A stretch of 64,000 bases of DNA. It comes from Onchidella celtica (Eukaryota; Mollusca; Gastropoda; Systellommatophora; Onchidiidae). The DNA is taken from assembly GCA_963931925.1 (NCBI GenBank), contig OZ007576.1, positions 11,254,261 through 11,318,260 on the forward strand. Reading direction: 5' to 3'. Each line of letters begins with the position of its first letter. Position 1 is the stretch's first letter. Of this stretch, positions 19,342 through 32,400 are shown in pieces. Made by a program: the position numbers and the translations under genes. The notes under the pieces were generated by a model. The model had not been told where the DNA came from. It did not search any database and was given only the letters and a program-made list of their open reading frames with translations.

Positions 19342-21095
19342 CTGCTCAAGTTAAACCTTGCCCTTCCTATATGCATATAGATTTCTACTTCTGTTTCAAT
19401 TTAGACATGTTGTCAAGAGCTATCGACATGGCTGAAATGTTTAAGAATGTCAAAACATGCAGTTTATAGAAATACCACTTAAATGTTGCTAGCACTGGAC
19501 AACCTCTTTGTAAATATATCTGAGATGTGTTCTGCATTCTCACCCCAAATTCAGTATTAGTTTGACTGAGATCTGGTCCCATGTAAGCTGTTTTAAATGT
19601 ACTCTTCATTCTGAGTCTCATTCAATTGAACTTGAAGAGACCGGTTGTTCTCCAGCATTATGAAATGATTCACCCATATCAAACCATCACAGGAATATCA
19701 CAACTGCAGTGGATCAAACACTGCCTGGGACAAGACAGTTAAATGTAATTCATTTAAATTCTCTAGTGAAATCAGAAGTCTTGCAAGGATGCAAGTCTTC
19801 CATCATTTTTTATATTCTCCAACTTACTGCTGTGGTTGACTAAACTTTTCACCTGTAAAAGGAAGCACTCAGAGACATGCTACTATAAAATTAGGCTGCG
19901 CATGGCACCGTTACAGTATGGCAATACATGGCTTGAGAAACTGGTCATTGCTAATTTGCTCCAGATTACTGCCTTCATTTATTCCTATTCATAGAAGGGA
20001 ACAGTTGCTTGTTAGAAATAAAAATGTAAATCAAATTTGAAACATACAAATGATTTTTTTTTTTTCAATTTGTATGAACAGAAAATTTCATCACTCTCTT
20101 TTCGGTAACTTAGACCTATACTGTATTCAAAGAAAAGAAAAATAGCTGAGAATGAAATCTTTGCAGACAAACTGAAAGACACAGCAGTATGAAAAAAGTA
20201 GAATGAGTGAAAGCTGGTTGACCAAAATCAGAGAGGTGAAGAAAAACAACACAACAATAGGACGTGGCGGTTGATAATGTGAATAAAAGACAAGAAGAAA
20301 GCAAGGGGCAGATAGGGAGAATGAGTGAAAGACAACTACAATAGAACAAAAATTACTCATGCATATATTCGCTCTGCCAGATGAGATAACCATCAATTTT
20401 TTACTTACAATTTTCTATATTCTCTCTTTCCTTCGCTTTCATTATGCGAATGTGCCATACATGTATATATTTCAGAGGCCGAAGGCTTGCATGTTTTAAA
20501 AGTAGTTGTGCGTTTAGGGTTCCTTAAATACCCCGTCCTGCCCCTTTTTTTTTTTTCAACAATCATCTTACATCTGGCCTTTCTGTGTCTCACCGCCCAT
20601 AGGTCTGCGGTTTACTTTGCCATAAGAGGAAAATGGCCCCGTCATCCACAATTGGATTCACTTTGCATGCTGCGAATCAAAGGGGTTGCGCAGTCTAATA
20701 TTATAGTAATGTCTCTGGAAGTTATGTATTTTTTTCTATCAGGGGAGAACACTCACCCCAACCCCTTTTTTAAAAAACTTATTTTGTCCCTAAGTTAAAC
20801 ACATTTATATGCAGTGTTGTGCATGCTTACCGCATTGAATCATAGTATTTGCTTTACAGAAATAATGGCTCTTAGTAATGAAAAGTGATGCTTGACTCTC
20901 TGGAGATGGAAATGTGCAGCCCAAAGTATTTGACCGTGACAGATACGTGCAAAATTTTTGTGGATGGACAAAATATTCCAATTATGCATGTTTTGAGATC
21001 ATTATTTGAAAAAAAAAGAAACAAAAATTGCAACTGCATGAAGCTGCTGATCAATACACAATTCAGAAGTATAATTTTTTTTTTTTTCCTTTGGT
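19342..21095. other. Non-coding stretch
   Basis: AT-rich DNA with several T and A runs. The open frames are short and of low-complexity composition, with no recognised gene. Confidence 0.5.
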
Positions 21096-21709
21096 CATAT
21101 GTGAGCGAGCCTCACAAACCTCAACGGAAGTCGCATTTTTCAGTTTTGAGTTATGAATATCACCGTAAAGTATAAAATCTTATCTTTAATTTGATGTAAA
21201 AATTATTGCAATGCTCCTTTTCATCGCAAAGTTATGGCTTTTTAAAGACACCAACCCCTCCGGTCAAAAACGGAAGCAAACCCGAGAAAATAGCCATTAA
21301 AGATGGCGGAGTGATTTTGGCTTTCGGTGAGATGGGTGGCCTTAATATCTCCCTAGTTTCGAGTACTTGTAATTAACCTACGGCTTTGAAATTTTGTATT
21401 TTTATGCCAATATAAATGATACATGCCATGTGAAAAGTTTGTGACAATAGGCTTATTCATTTTGAAGTTATCGGGAGTTGAATGAACCCCATTACTGAAG
21501 TGATATTCGATGACAAAGGCAAAATTAAAGGCATTAAAAGCAATATTTAGAAGCTGCTTTGAGACCTAATATTTTCACAGAATGCAGAAAAATAGTTCCG
21601 ACCAAAATATAAAAATCGTTAAAAAATCGCATATTTGTGTTTCATCGCGATTTTCTCCGTTTCGTCCAGTGCGACTTCCGATGAGGTTTGTGGGGCTCAC
21701 TCACATATG
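21096..21709. mobile_element. 614-bp MITE with ~40-bp terminal inverted repeats
   Basis: The left end CATATGTGAGCGAGCC and the following CACAAACCTCAACGGAAGTC are mirrored at the right end (21668-21709) with only about three differences over roughly 40 bp. The outermost CATATG is palindromic, so the duplication could be TA or ATAT. It has no coding capacity. It is probably a Tc1/mariner- or Harbinger-type non-autonomous element; the family is not settled. Confidence 0.8.
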
Positions 21710-24694
21710 TGTGTATCATAATAAGTATTGTTAGGATAATCTTTGTTTATTAGGAAGTTATAAAAATAGGATGGTTTTAATAGCAGCTCTCCTTTATGAA
21801 AAGGTTGATTTGTTTGTGGTGAACCTTGAACCTTTGTACAGGCATGGCTTGTGTGGAAAAACACCCACTCTTCAATAAAGCATATCTTATCACTGCAAAT
21901 GTTCCATTGTGCAATGTGTACAGTCTAGCCCTGTTGCACAGTGAAAAATACCATATTAGTATTCATTCCGTCACTTGATTGTTGTACATGGAGTCTTTCA
22001 ATAAACTTCTGTGAATAAATCATGAATGAACAATGTACATTGAAATGTCCATAGTATTTGTATGTGTCTTCATTGCAAACAGTTCAAACTTGTCGTGTAT
22101 GATTTGTTAGATGTCTTGATGATTAGGTATGAAGTCCCAACAATATTCAGTCTCATTCAACAAGATTGAATGTACATTATCCTAAGTACTGTTATAAATA
22201 AGATGAACTGGTGTTATTGTGAGTGTTTCAAACTGTGCTTCAAATGATATTCTTGTCTGAAATGTCAATAAACTGAGATATAAAAGATTTGTCGTCAAGA
22301 GTGAATGTATTGTTAAGAGAGCCTGCATGGGTGTTGTCCTGTTTTGATGAAGGGACCAGGAGTTTGTTTCCTAAGAGTATATTCCATGACGTTTGCTTGA
22401 TATTCCTGAAGTGGTTCCACATCATTTCATGTTGCTGGGTGCCTGATGTAGTCCTGAAGATAAATAAATTATGCTGATGATCATAGTCAAACAAAAGTGT
22501 CTTAAGAAAAAGCCATTATAACTTTGCAGTGTGACATGTATGATGAGTAAAATTAACAACATTCATATTTTTCAGTCCCTGTGGTTACCAAAAAAGGGAG
22601 AAAATATGTCCCAATTTTGTTTTTCATGGTATTGCAATGATTTTTTTACAAATTACCCATCCTAATTTGGTCCTCACAAGTCAAAATGAAAGTTTCAGCA
22701 CATAGGTAAAAAGGTAGGAATAAAGGGATATAAATGTGAACTTTTTGTTTGTACATTTATAGATTTAAAACTTCATAGTCAAAAGAACAATATTGAGTAT
22801 CAGGTGTAAGAAAATGCAATCAAGACTGCAAATAACAAAATGATATGAAAATTAAAACTGACCAAGGCAATATTGGGCATGTTTGAATTTTTAAAAATTG
22901 TAGCTGATAAACAATTTGCTGAGTGAATGGTCAGTCCATATCCAGGGAATTACAGTTAGCATTCAGATTAACTTGCTGTGGAACATTTTGTCATTGTCTT
23001 CTGAAATTGTGCACATACTTTGAACAAGGGGGCCAGTAATTTGAGTTTTAAAGTTCGTCACAGCTTACAGGATATCTGCAGCTATATGCTTTAAATGAAA
23101 CATTAAGTTTGGTCATAATGTCCTAGCCTGACCATACTAGATATCCTGATATACAGAAAACTTGTGAATCTGTAATGCTTTTGGCAACAGTTATTTTACA
23201 TGTGAGATGGTCAAGCAGTATAACAAATGATCAATTTCATAGTCTGAGAAAGTAGGCGTGGTCACTGGGATAAGATAAGAAAGACTTGATTATTCCACAA
23301 GGAAATTTCACTTTCACAGCACTTTTAAGAATGTGATACACACACATCTAACGCATCAGTACATAAACATTTCATAACTCATTAACAAGCTTATTACATG
23401 AAGTAACTTCGCATGGAACCCTAGCCAAATGTTTTTAAAATTATTTTGCTTAGATTGCATCAACTAAATAGTGCAAGTTTTTTTTTGTTGTTGTTTTTTC
23501 TTTGTTATCACCAACTTCAGAATTTGACCACAGGCATCATTTCGAGGGATGTTTGCCACATTGTTGTATGTGAAATTTTGCTGATTTTGAGGTATTGTCA
23601 TGAAAATGGTTCTCTCACTCCTAATTTCATGATGTATAAGTGTCATTCCAATTGTTTAAAAACTTTTTGAGATATATGTTTGTGATGTAATACCGTATGC
23701 GCTTTGGCCCTGATTTTACACAACTCTTCAAATGTTCAATCCTCATTTTCTCAAAAAGGCTAAAATGCACATGGAACAACATGGAAAATACCTGATGATT
23801 TATCAGATGAAACAATTAAAAAAAAAACTGATGGATTTAAGTGAGTGTATTTTTCGCTGAGGTATTCTACATCTGTATTCATCTTATGTTAGTCTCTTTT
23901 CTGAGTATTTGATTCCTTTGAGCATATCATCCTGACCTTAGTTGCTGTGTATCATTAGTACCAAGTCGTCCATTTCATTGTTTTATAAGTGATGTCATTC
24001 ATTCTGTTGTAACAACCAGTCTCATTTGCCATAGGAAACCTCACCTTGTTGATCTGAATTATAACTAACAGGACATTTTGCTGGACTTGATTATTTGCAT
24101 ACATTTTTTTTCTCTTTCAATGGTTAGAGTTCAGTTAACCAGATTGAAAGCAAGCTATACTGCACAGGATATTTTGGGTTTATGATTATGTTTTTACATT
24201 TTCTCTTTGACATAAATTACTTTCATTTGAAGTTTGCTTGTGATTTGTATGCCTTTTCCAATTTGTGCAGAGTGGTGTGACATTTGAATTTGAGGAAATC
24301 AAAAGTGAGGGTTTCATCAATATTCAAGGAGGTGGTTTTGTACATATTTGAAAGACAACTCCCCACAATAATAATATTGAGTTTGTGTATGTATTGTTGT
24401 ATTAATAATAATTTGTTAGTGCAGAACAAAATGTATGTCCTATGTACGGCTCATTCTTGTGACGAACATGCTAGAAGAAAAAGTATATACACTTACATGT
24501 ATTCATGCATATAGATGTAGCTTCAACATTCTTTTTTTTTTGGCGAGGTTTTCGTGTCAAATTCGCACAGTTTTGCAGGATTTTAATTGAATGAAAAGTC
24601 TGCCACAAGAGGTAGATGTGGAAATCAAGTACAGCTACTGATTCTTAAATTTACTTGGAAGCTCAGACATGCATGACAACATGGTAAACATGAG
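21710..24694. other. Intergenic, no gene recognised
   Basis: AT-rich sequence with scattered AATAAA hexamers at 22000-22275, which could serve longer sbno transcripts. No coding signal was seen. Confidence 0.5.
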
Positions 24695-25313
24695 GACTAT
24701 TGCAATTCCATTCTTGCAGGTCTGACGGCTGATAAGATCAATGCCATCCAGGTAATCCAGAACACCGTAGCTAAAATAAAATACAAGCAGAGTAGGTGCA
24801 AACATGTCACCCCTATATTGAAAGAGCTGCATTGGCTTCCAATTATGCAAAGAATTGAGTATAAAACTGCTGTCATATGTTACAAATGTTTAAACCAGAG
24901 TGCACCCCAGCTATTTAACAGATTGTCTACAGCTCTACTGCCCACCAAGAGCCTTACGATCTTCTAATGATAAAACAATTTTGTGTGTTCCAGCTAAAAA
25001 CTATAAATCATTTGGTGAATGTTCATTTACACATTTCGGCCCAGTTGTATGGAACAAACTTCCAAAAGCTGTTCACGAATCATCCAATTTGGAGATTTTT
25101 AAACGTAAACTAAAACATTATCTATTCTCACAGTGTTTCCAATAGGTGGTAGAAAAAGAGAGAGTTCGTCATGAATGACACGAGTCGGGGAGAGAGAGGA
25201 GAGGAAGGGGAGAGAGAGAAAGAGAGGAAGAGAGAGTGATGTAAGGCGCATTGAGCATTGTTAATGGAAATGCGCCATACAAATGTAATGTATTATTATT
25301 ATTATTATTATTT
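24695..25313 (+). mobile_element. L2/CR1-type LINE 3' fragment, frameshifted
   Basis: From GAC at 24695 an open frame reads DYCNSILAGL, then VIQNTVAKIK, then HVTPILKELHWLPI, and stops at TAA 24965-24967. The conserved tail continues one frame over (24930-25145) as PPRALRSS, FGPVVWNKLPKAVH and FKRKLKHYLFSQ, ending at TAG 25143-25145. These are the reverse transcriptase C-terminal motifs of L2/CR1-group LINEs. A GA-rich tract, GCGCCATACAAATGTAATG and (TTA)n follow, as at L2-type 3' ends. The frameshift near 24935 and the missing 5' part make this an old dead copy. Confidence 0.85.
25150..25240. repeat. GA-rich simple repeat
   Basis: Purine-rich GAGAGA/GGAAG tract within the 3' region of the LINE fragment. 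Confidence 0.75.
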
Positions 25314-26664
25314 CTCATTTTTTGGGGTCTCATTTTGATATCTATGAAAGTTAGACTTGAAAAGCTTTAGTGCACTTTTAGGAGTGGAATGTTAGAAAAT
25401 TTGTATGCCATTTTGGATACAGTCCTGTGAAAAACAAGTCTGTTCAAGTTTAATGTCATTTACTTTTTTTAAGCTACCAGTTGTCAGAAGAATAAAAGGC
25501 TCTCTCTGGTTCTGGAGATCGTAAAAAGGTCAGTGGCAACTTAAGATCAGAGTATTTTGTTCTGCAGTTTTGCTGCATTGGTGAAACATGCAGGATGATG
25601 GCTTTACTGTGTTTGGTGCTATTCCCATTATCATTTTGTATGCTCAAGACTCAAGACAAATTGAAGTTTGTAGCCTGGTATTCATCATTAAGATTTGAAT
25701 ATGTTGTGTGTACTTATTGTTATTTTGTGCAGTTTCATTTTAAACTACATCAGATCATATTGAAATACCTGATTATTTTGCTTTCATATGTATTAATGTT
25801 TTGTTTCTATGCGTGTGCTATGCGTGTGTACTTGTTTCTAAGTGTGAAAATATGTGGGAGTCATAAGACTTCAGGATAATTTGGTGAGTAAAATCTCCAT
25901 TATTTAAACAAGAAACTTCAGAGTGTGTCAATGTATTTGGAAGTGCAGATACTCCTAGAAGAGTGTGTATGTATTTTTGAATGTGCAAATGTATGATGTT
26001 ACAGATTATTTTACAATGCTAAGACTAATTGTATGTATTGTTGAGATTTGTCACTTCATCAGTGGAAGAATGATGTGTGTCTTGATTGAGCTGCATATAA
26101 ATTTTTTCACTTCAGTGTTGCAAATCTTGACATGACACCAAATGCTAAAGTGATGAATGTTTGTATGGCAGCAACAGCAGCACCATCTTCCTTAAACTGT
26201 TGGCTGTCCTAAAGACTGTATCTTCAAGTGCGAAGTGGTCTATAAATCTCCTTTGCACCAACTGGTGAATTATTGTGGAGTGCAATTTAGAACCTGGAAA
26301 TTACTTGCTGTTTGCTTGCTTTTGTTTTCACACCCTGTTGATGGATCATCATAATTTCTGAAGGGTTGTTTGTGCTGGATGGCCAAACCGGGTTGAGTTT
26401 GCACCGTGAATGCGGTAAATTTTAGTTAATTGGTCACAGCAACCTTTTCATTAGTGGCATGCCCACAGTTATTTTTGTTCAGAAATTGGCCACATGTTGG
26501 TAACAAAAATCCTATTGTATTGTGCACAAATGGGACTGTCCTGCCCAAGGCTGACCTCACTCCTTACTCCTATCAAGATTGTCGTTGGCCCTGGTCTTGT
26601 GCACATACCGCAGTCGTAGTTCTTGTTTGTCTTTAGAATATTGAAGAAGTATTAAAAATGCACA

Positions 26665-26829
26665 CTTTGACACTTGTTCAAAATGCATTGTGGCAGTTAT
26701 CAAGCTTTTTCACAGTTCCGATTTATTTTCACACCTTATTATAATACTAAAGCTGCAGATGTTTGATGTCGAATCTCTTAGTCGTGCAACAAGTGGAGTT
26801 GGAACAAACAACAATCAAGGTCGCGGTAT
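26665..26829 (+). repeat. Dispersed repeat, copy A
   Basis: About 165 bp aligns with 29291-29456 in the same orientation. Shared blocks include TTTGACACTTGTT, CATTGTGGCA, TATAATACTAAAGC (copy B has TCATAATACTAAAGC) and GTTGGAA. No terminal structure was found; probably an old interspersed element. Confidence 0.6.
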
Positions 26830-28690
26830 GTTAGCCGTAAACTCGCACGTTTCCTATTTTTGCTTTATAAATTCGGGCCTGTCAGTTGATTACAATCCGT
26901 TTCAGTCCCATGAAAGCTATTCTCAAAGGCACTCAAAGATTATGAACTTGATATTTGTAATGATAATACAGTTAAATTTGTCCAAACTTAGTAATTAATG
27001 TGCATTTTTTTCAATTTGGTAGTCTTAAAAAAATGAATTGTTGATCCACTCAGCTGCCCAGTTTTGAATCATGAATTTTACATGACATTTTAAGAATTCT
27101 GATACAAAAAAACAATTTGTGAATTTTGCAAATTTGATGCCATTTTTTTCTTTGTGAACAATTGAAGGGTATTGTGCCTAAGTGACAAAAGGCTAATATT
27201 GAGATAAATGTGTCAAACAATAAGTGTTTTTGCCAGGGTATGTCTCTGAAGGTGTCTCACTCAGTAATAATGGTCGTGGGTTAATGTACTTTGCACAGAA
27301 GACAGTATTCTCACAGATCTTCAGGCAGATCTATAATGTTTATTTAGAGAGTCCAGGGGGACATAGGCATGGTATAGAACTCACCCCTTCAATTAGAAAC
27401 AAGACCTCATCTGCACTTTGAAAGGTCTGTTCTTACAGCTCAGCCTTTCACAACTCATGTATGTTCTTGTTCTTTGGTATCAATGTCATTCAGTGATGTG
27501 TTTAGTCAAAGAACAAGTGCCTGTTCAGTTTTAGTTCTATTTATTAAGAGAATGTCCATGATGTTTGCTATTGCCAAAGTATTTGCTGTACACTTGTGGG
27601 TATCCCAAGAGAAAGAGATTTAACTTCACAGTGACTGAATTAAGTTCACAATTTATATATGTTGTCTTACTGATACAATACTGTAATATTTCTTTCCATG
27701 GATCATGATGTAATAAAGATGTTCTCATTTAAATAATACTGTGCCCTTTTTGTGCATTGTGTTTTGCTGAGGTAGTTGTATTTCAGATAGAACATCACAC
27801 TAACTTCACTGACTCAGCGGATATGGCATCTAATTGTGGAAACAAAATATTTCAAAAGTTATAACACCCTAAATAATGTGACCAAACAAAACAAGAAATA
27901 TATAACATGTAAAGGTATGAGATCCTTGTTTTTGGAGGATCTTTGCCTTTGTCATTTGCACCTCAAAAAAAAATAAAGGATAATTTCTCAGGTGCATTAA
28001 TAGTATTATATGCTTTTATCTGTAAAAAATTCCATACCATCTAAAATTTCCAACAAATATTTCCTAACTGAAAGTGTGTGTGCTGAAATATTAATTAGAA
28101 ACGTTATTATAGCTGTCTGCCATTTTCTGCTTTAGTTCTTCGTTCAACATCTATTTGCCTTGATAAATGTTTCCTCACATACTTTATGAATAATGAATTC
28201 AAATCTTAAACAATACAATACACATGATTCTTTGATCATCAAAGTTTTAATTCTTGCCGTTCATCATACACTGAGAAAAAAAAAAAGCATTACCATAAAC
28301 CTTAAGAAAAAAAAACATTAAAAAATGAACAAGCTCATTCCTTATCTTGAATTACCACATTTTTCAATTTATAATCCACCTTGCTAATATCTTCATTTTA
28401 AAACACCTGAAGGAGCTTTCGTCTAAAAGACACAGAACCAAGGCAGAATGGATCACAAAATTATGTAAAATCTTCATTCTGTCACTTCAGAAAATCAAGT
28501 GACTTTGAGCTTTGGTCAATTTGGAAGTTGATATGACATGTTTGTTGCTGCTTGAAATTACTAAAAATTCCATTGTGGTTTTCGATGACGAACTTGTACT
28601 GTGTGCAATCACTATTTCTAGTCTTGTCTGACCTTTTCAGTATTTGCAACAAAAAAAAAGAGCTCACAAGAACCATAATTCACATACAAC

Positions 28691-28782
28691 TGTGTCCAAA
28701 ATTACCATTTTAGGACACAGCTAGTGTATGTATCGTATGTACAATAGGTCTTGGATTTATTGTGTCCAATGATCTGGACACA
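28691..28782. repeat. Two hairpins with the same TGTGTCC stem
   Basis: 28691-28719 folds with TGTGTCCAAAAT against ATTTTAGGACACA (one bulge). 28761-28782 folds with TGTGTCCA against TGGACACA. They are about 40 bp apart and share the stem, which may be a transposon trace. Confidence 0.45.
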
Positions 28783-29290
28783 GATGTACGGTTAAAATGT
28801 GTCTAAACATCAAAACTCAGACGAGTTCCTTTTAAGAGAGTATCAGGCAGTTATTTCCCTTGCTCTGTAACTTTGTACACAGATTTTTACAGAGAGGCTG
28901 GAAGCAACATGGGATGGGGGATAAATGTTACTGCTTTTGCTGATAACATATCATGACCTTAGTTCTTGTTTGCTCTATCTCCATTTCTGAAAAGCTTTAG
29001 ATCTTTTAGTATGTGGAAGAGGTATAACAAATCCAGGGGTGCCTGCGGAAAGACCGTATCACCAGTTTTGTAATTTTACAGGAGTGCGATTTGAAAGTTT
29101 GACATGAAGTATCAAATATCTGTTACAACCTTTAAATCCTCATCAATAATTAGGTCAATTAATACGATAATGGAATTCGCATCAAGTCAAAATGTAGTTC
29201 TTACCAGGGGGAAACAGAATATGCAAAAAAATACAAAAATTGAAAATTTTCGAGTTATGGTGTTTGCGCAGGCACCACTTGAATTGTACT

Positions 29291-29456
29291 CTTTGACACT
29301 TGTTTAAAATCCATTGTGGCACTCTTCAAACTGTTCCACAGTTACCAATTCATGCTAACTCCTTATCATAATACTAAAGCCATAAAGATTTAACGTCAAA
29401 TTTCTCAGTTGTGCAAAAAGTGAAGTTGGAAAAAACAATAACTAAGGTTACGATAT
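29291..29456 (+). repeat. Dispersed repeat, copy B
   Basis: Second diverged copy of the sequence at 26665-26829, with similar length and order of shared blocks. Confidence 0.6.
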
Positions 29457-32400
29457 ATATGCAAATTCATCACTAAAATATGAACAATATACAAGTATGT
29501 AAGAGCCATGAGCAAGTAAATCATTAAATCATTTTCATGAGGTAATTGCCGCAAGGATGATATCCTAATGGTGACATATCAGATTTTCTTCAAATGCAAA
29601 ACAAATTAAATAGTAATTGACATCGAAATTAACTTTCACCATCAGGAATGCACAAAATGCTGCTACGGCGTTTTAACACAGGCAATATCACAGATTTGTG
29701 ATTTATTTAAAAAAAAACACAAACTTAGGCAATTATGTTAAGAGGCAAACATAAATACAGCAAATAATTTAAATAGAAAAGTAAATCAACAATAACAAAT
29801 AAATAAAAAAATCATCTACTAAATGTGGTTCTAATGCAAAAATTTGACATGAAAATGTTTTAACATAATTGTTATTGTTAATTACTTTTTAGAAGAAGAT
29901 TTAAAATATCTGACTACCCAGAGAAAAGGTTCTCTTTAAAATTCCACACAGAAACCAATGTCAGTAGTTTGTGAGTGAGAGTTAAACTGCACAATTTTTA
30001 AGAAAGCCTCCTTCCAGGGGAATTTAAAAAATGATTCAAGTAGGCATTCTCTAATCTTCCAAAAACTTGGTGTTTTTTGATAATGGTTTTACATGGATAA
30101 AGAATGACAAAATTAAATAATGATAACAGAAATACCAAAGCATATTCACATAATACAGTGTGATGAGAAAAAACAACAACCACATTTAAGTCTCAAAATT
30201 ACTTGTATGTTTCAAAAGACAGTAGAACTGAACAATTCTGGGGATATATTAAACAATGTACTTCTGTGCACAAAACTGAAAAGAAAAGAAAACGTTGCAA
30301 GAACCCTGTTTGAAAAAAGCTTACCAAGTGTGTAAGCCTTACACAAACCACTTTTGCTCTGCATTCTGGAGTAGATTATTTTAAAAGAAGAACCTGTGAA
30401 ATCCATTGGCTCTTCTGGCAATCAAATGTGAACTAAATTTGCTGCCAGGATTTCAACAAAGTTCAGACTTTTTGTTTTCTTGCTCCATCTCAGTAACAAA
30501 AGGCACATATTTTGCACCTTTGAAACTGCTGGGTGAGATCATTTCTTTAGTAGGCTATGCGCAAAATGTGACCTTTATTTCACTTTTGTGTAAATTAAAT
30601 ATAAGGCATGTGTGTCAGAGATCTCTGACCTCACCCCCAATATATTTAAGCTGTTTTGTAAACTGCATCTTTTATGGATATTTTTTTTCTTTTTGTTCGC
30701 CAGAATGATGGAATAGTCTTTGGTCATGAACCACTGAGAATTTTCATGCTTCTCAGGATTTTGATGCATTTGGTGAAGAAAAGAAAAGATCAAGATTAGA
30801 TTACACTTTTTCTCATTATTTTTTAGAAAATTTTTTGTACTTCAGTAGAAGTACAAAAGAATGCCAAGATATGAATGTGGCCTTAGTTAGGCACCATCTA
30901 ATACCTTTACAAATATCAGTGTTGATTTTGATGGAAATTTAAGTGATAATGTATTAAACTATGCTGTCTATGAAATGGCTCTCGATATGTAGTTTCAAAT
31001 GCAAAGAAGGAAGCTTTCTTTAATGTTAAAAAGAATCTGCCACAAGCAAACACCACACACTTCTCCTTCCTTTGTCCTGTCACCTCTGATTTCTATTTTT
31101 CTGATGGCAACCTTAATATGATAAATATCAAATGATTCCCTTGTTTGATATGTAGGAGGCTAGACATGGAGAAAAGTAACAAAGAACAGTCATCATTATG
31201 TATTTTCTGAGAAACGTTGGTTTCTGAAATGGTTCTCTACAAAACTTTGTTCTTGTTGCCGTCATAACCCTGTTTTAACTTGGATGCAGCAGCATTGTTT
31301 AACATGACTGACTGATGAATAATCCCTTGATCTGAATGTAGTCTGGAATTCATGAATGAAACTTAAGTACACTGCAAGAAAAGGATAAAAATATAATAAA
31401 AAACTGCCACCGACAGTACCTGCCCTGCTGCTTCACAGAAGAAAAATATCAGTGATTACACAAGGTGTATGGCTCAGTATCTCTCCCTTAGATATTTTCC
31501 TCTGTAAACGCTGTTAACTGAGTGATTCAATGAAACTGTAATAAAACAGTAAATATTAATGACTATATAATAAAATATTAAATATTAATGACACATAGCA
31601 AATGAATGCGTACATATTAATTATGTGTATCTAATTCTAAAATTCAGTACATGTACTCATGTATAGTCCGCTACATTTTTAGAATGTAAACTTTTCTACA
31701 GTATCTGCACAATTTAACACAGCACATTTCATTCACGGTTGTACTGTGAAACAAACAAATATGTGAGGTGACAAAACAGAATCTATAATTTGTCATAGCC
31801 ACCAAAGTTGAGAAAGTCATGGCTAAAATGTTAACATTTTTTTACTTTTGCCAATTTGGATTATTGTATCTGCAATTGTTTTCTATTAATGAAATGGTAA
31901 ATTTTTGTCCCAGTGCTCACGTTGCCCCATTTTCTCAACTTCAGCAACTTCAACATACTACCAGTTCTGTGCTGTCATTTCGCAAACATTTTGTAAAAAA
32001 TATTTCTGACATGTATTTCTTCATCTAAAATACTGCGTCTTGAAGAGTATTAATTCATTCTCTCTCTTATCACTTTCAGGAGAACTTATCAAACATCTGT
32101 TTTTGAGCCTCACATTATTAAAAAATCTTGGAGTTTCTCTGACGCAATATGAAGTAACTGCAGACAAAAGAAATTATGCTCCTCTATAATCTATTCACTG
32201 AAGCAAACAAATAAACTCTTTCAAAATGGCATTAATTTCTTCACTAAAGGCCTTGATGTCAAATGTCTGCACTGTTCTCAGATTTTATCCGATACGAAAG
32301 CCATTCACACGTACACACAAGACCGATTACTTTATATATTGTACAATTATTGGAATTATAAAAAGAGATAGCAAAATGACAAAAGCACACAAAGAGAATG

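Noticed and set aside
30406-30708. 100-codon frame in the intergenic region
   Set aside because: Composition is Cys/Phe/Leu-biased, with no splice context and no recognisable domain; consistent with chance.
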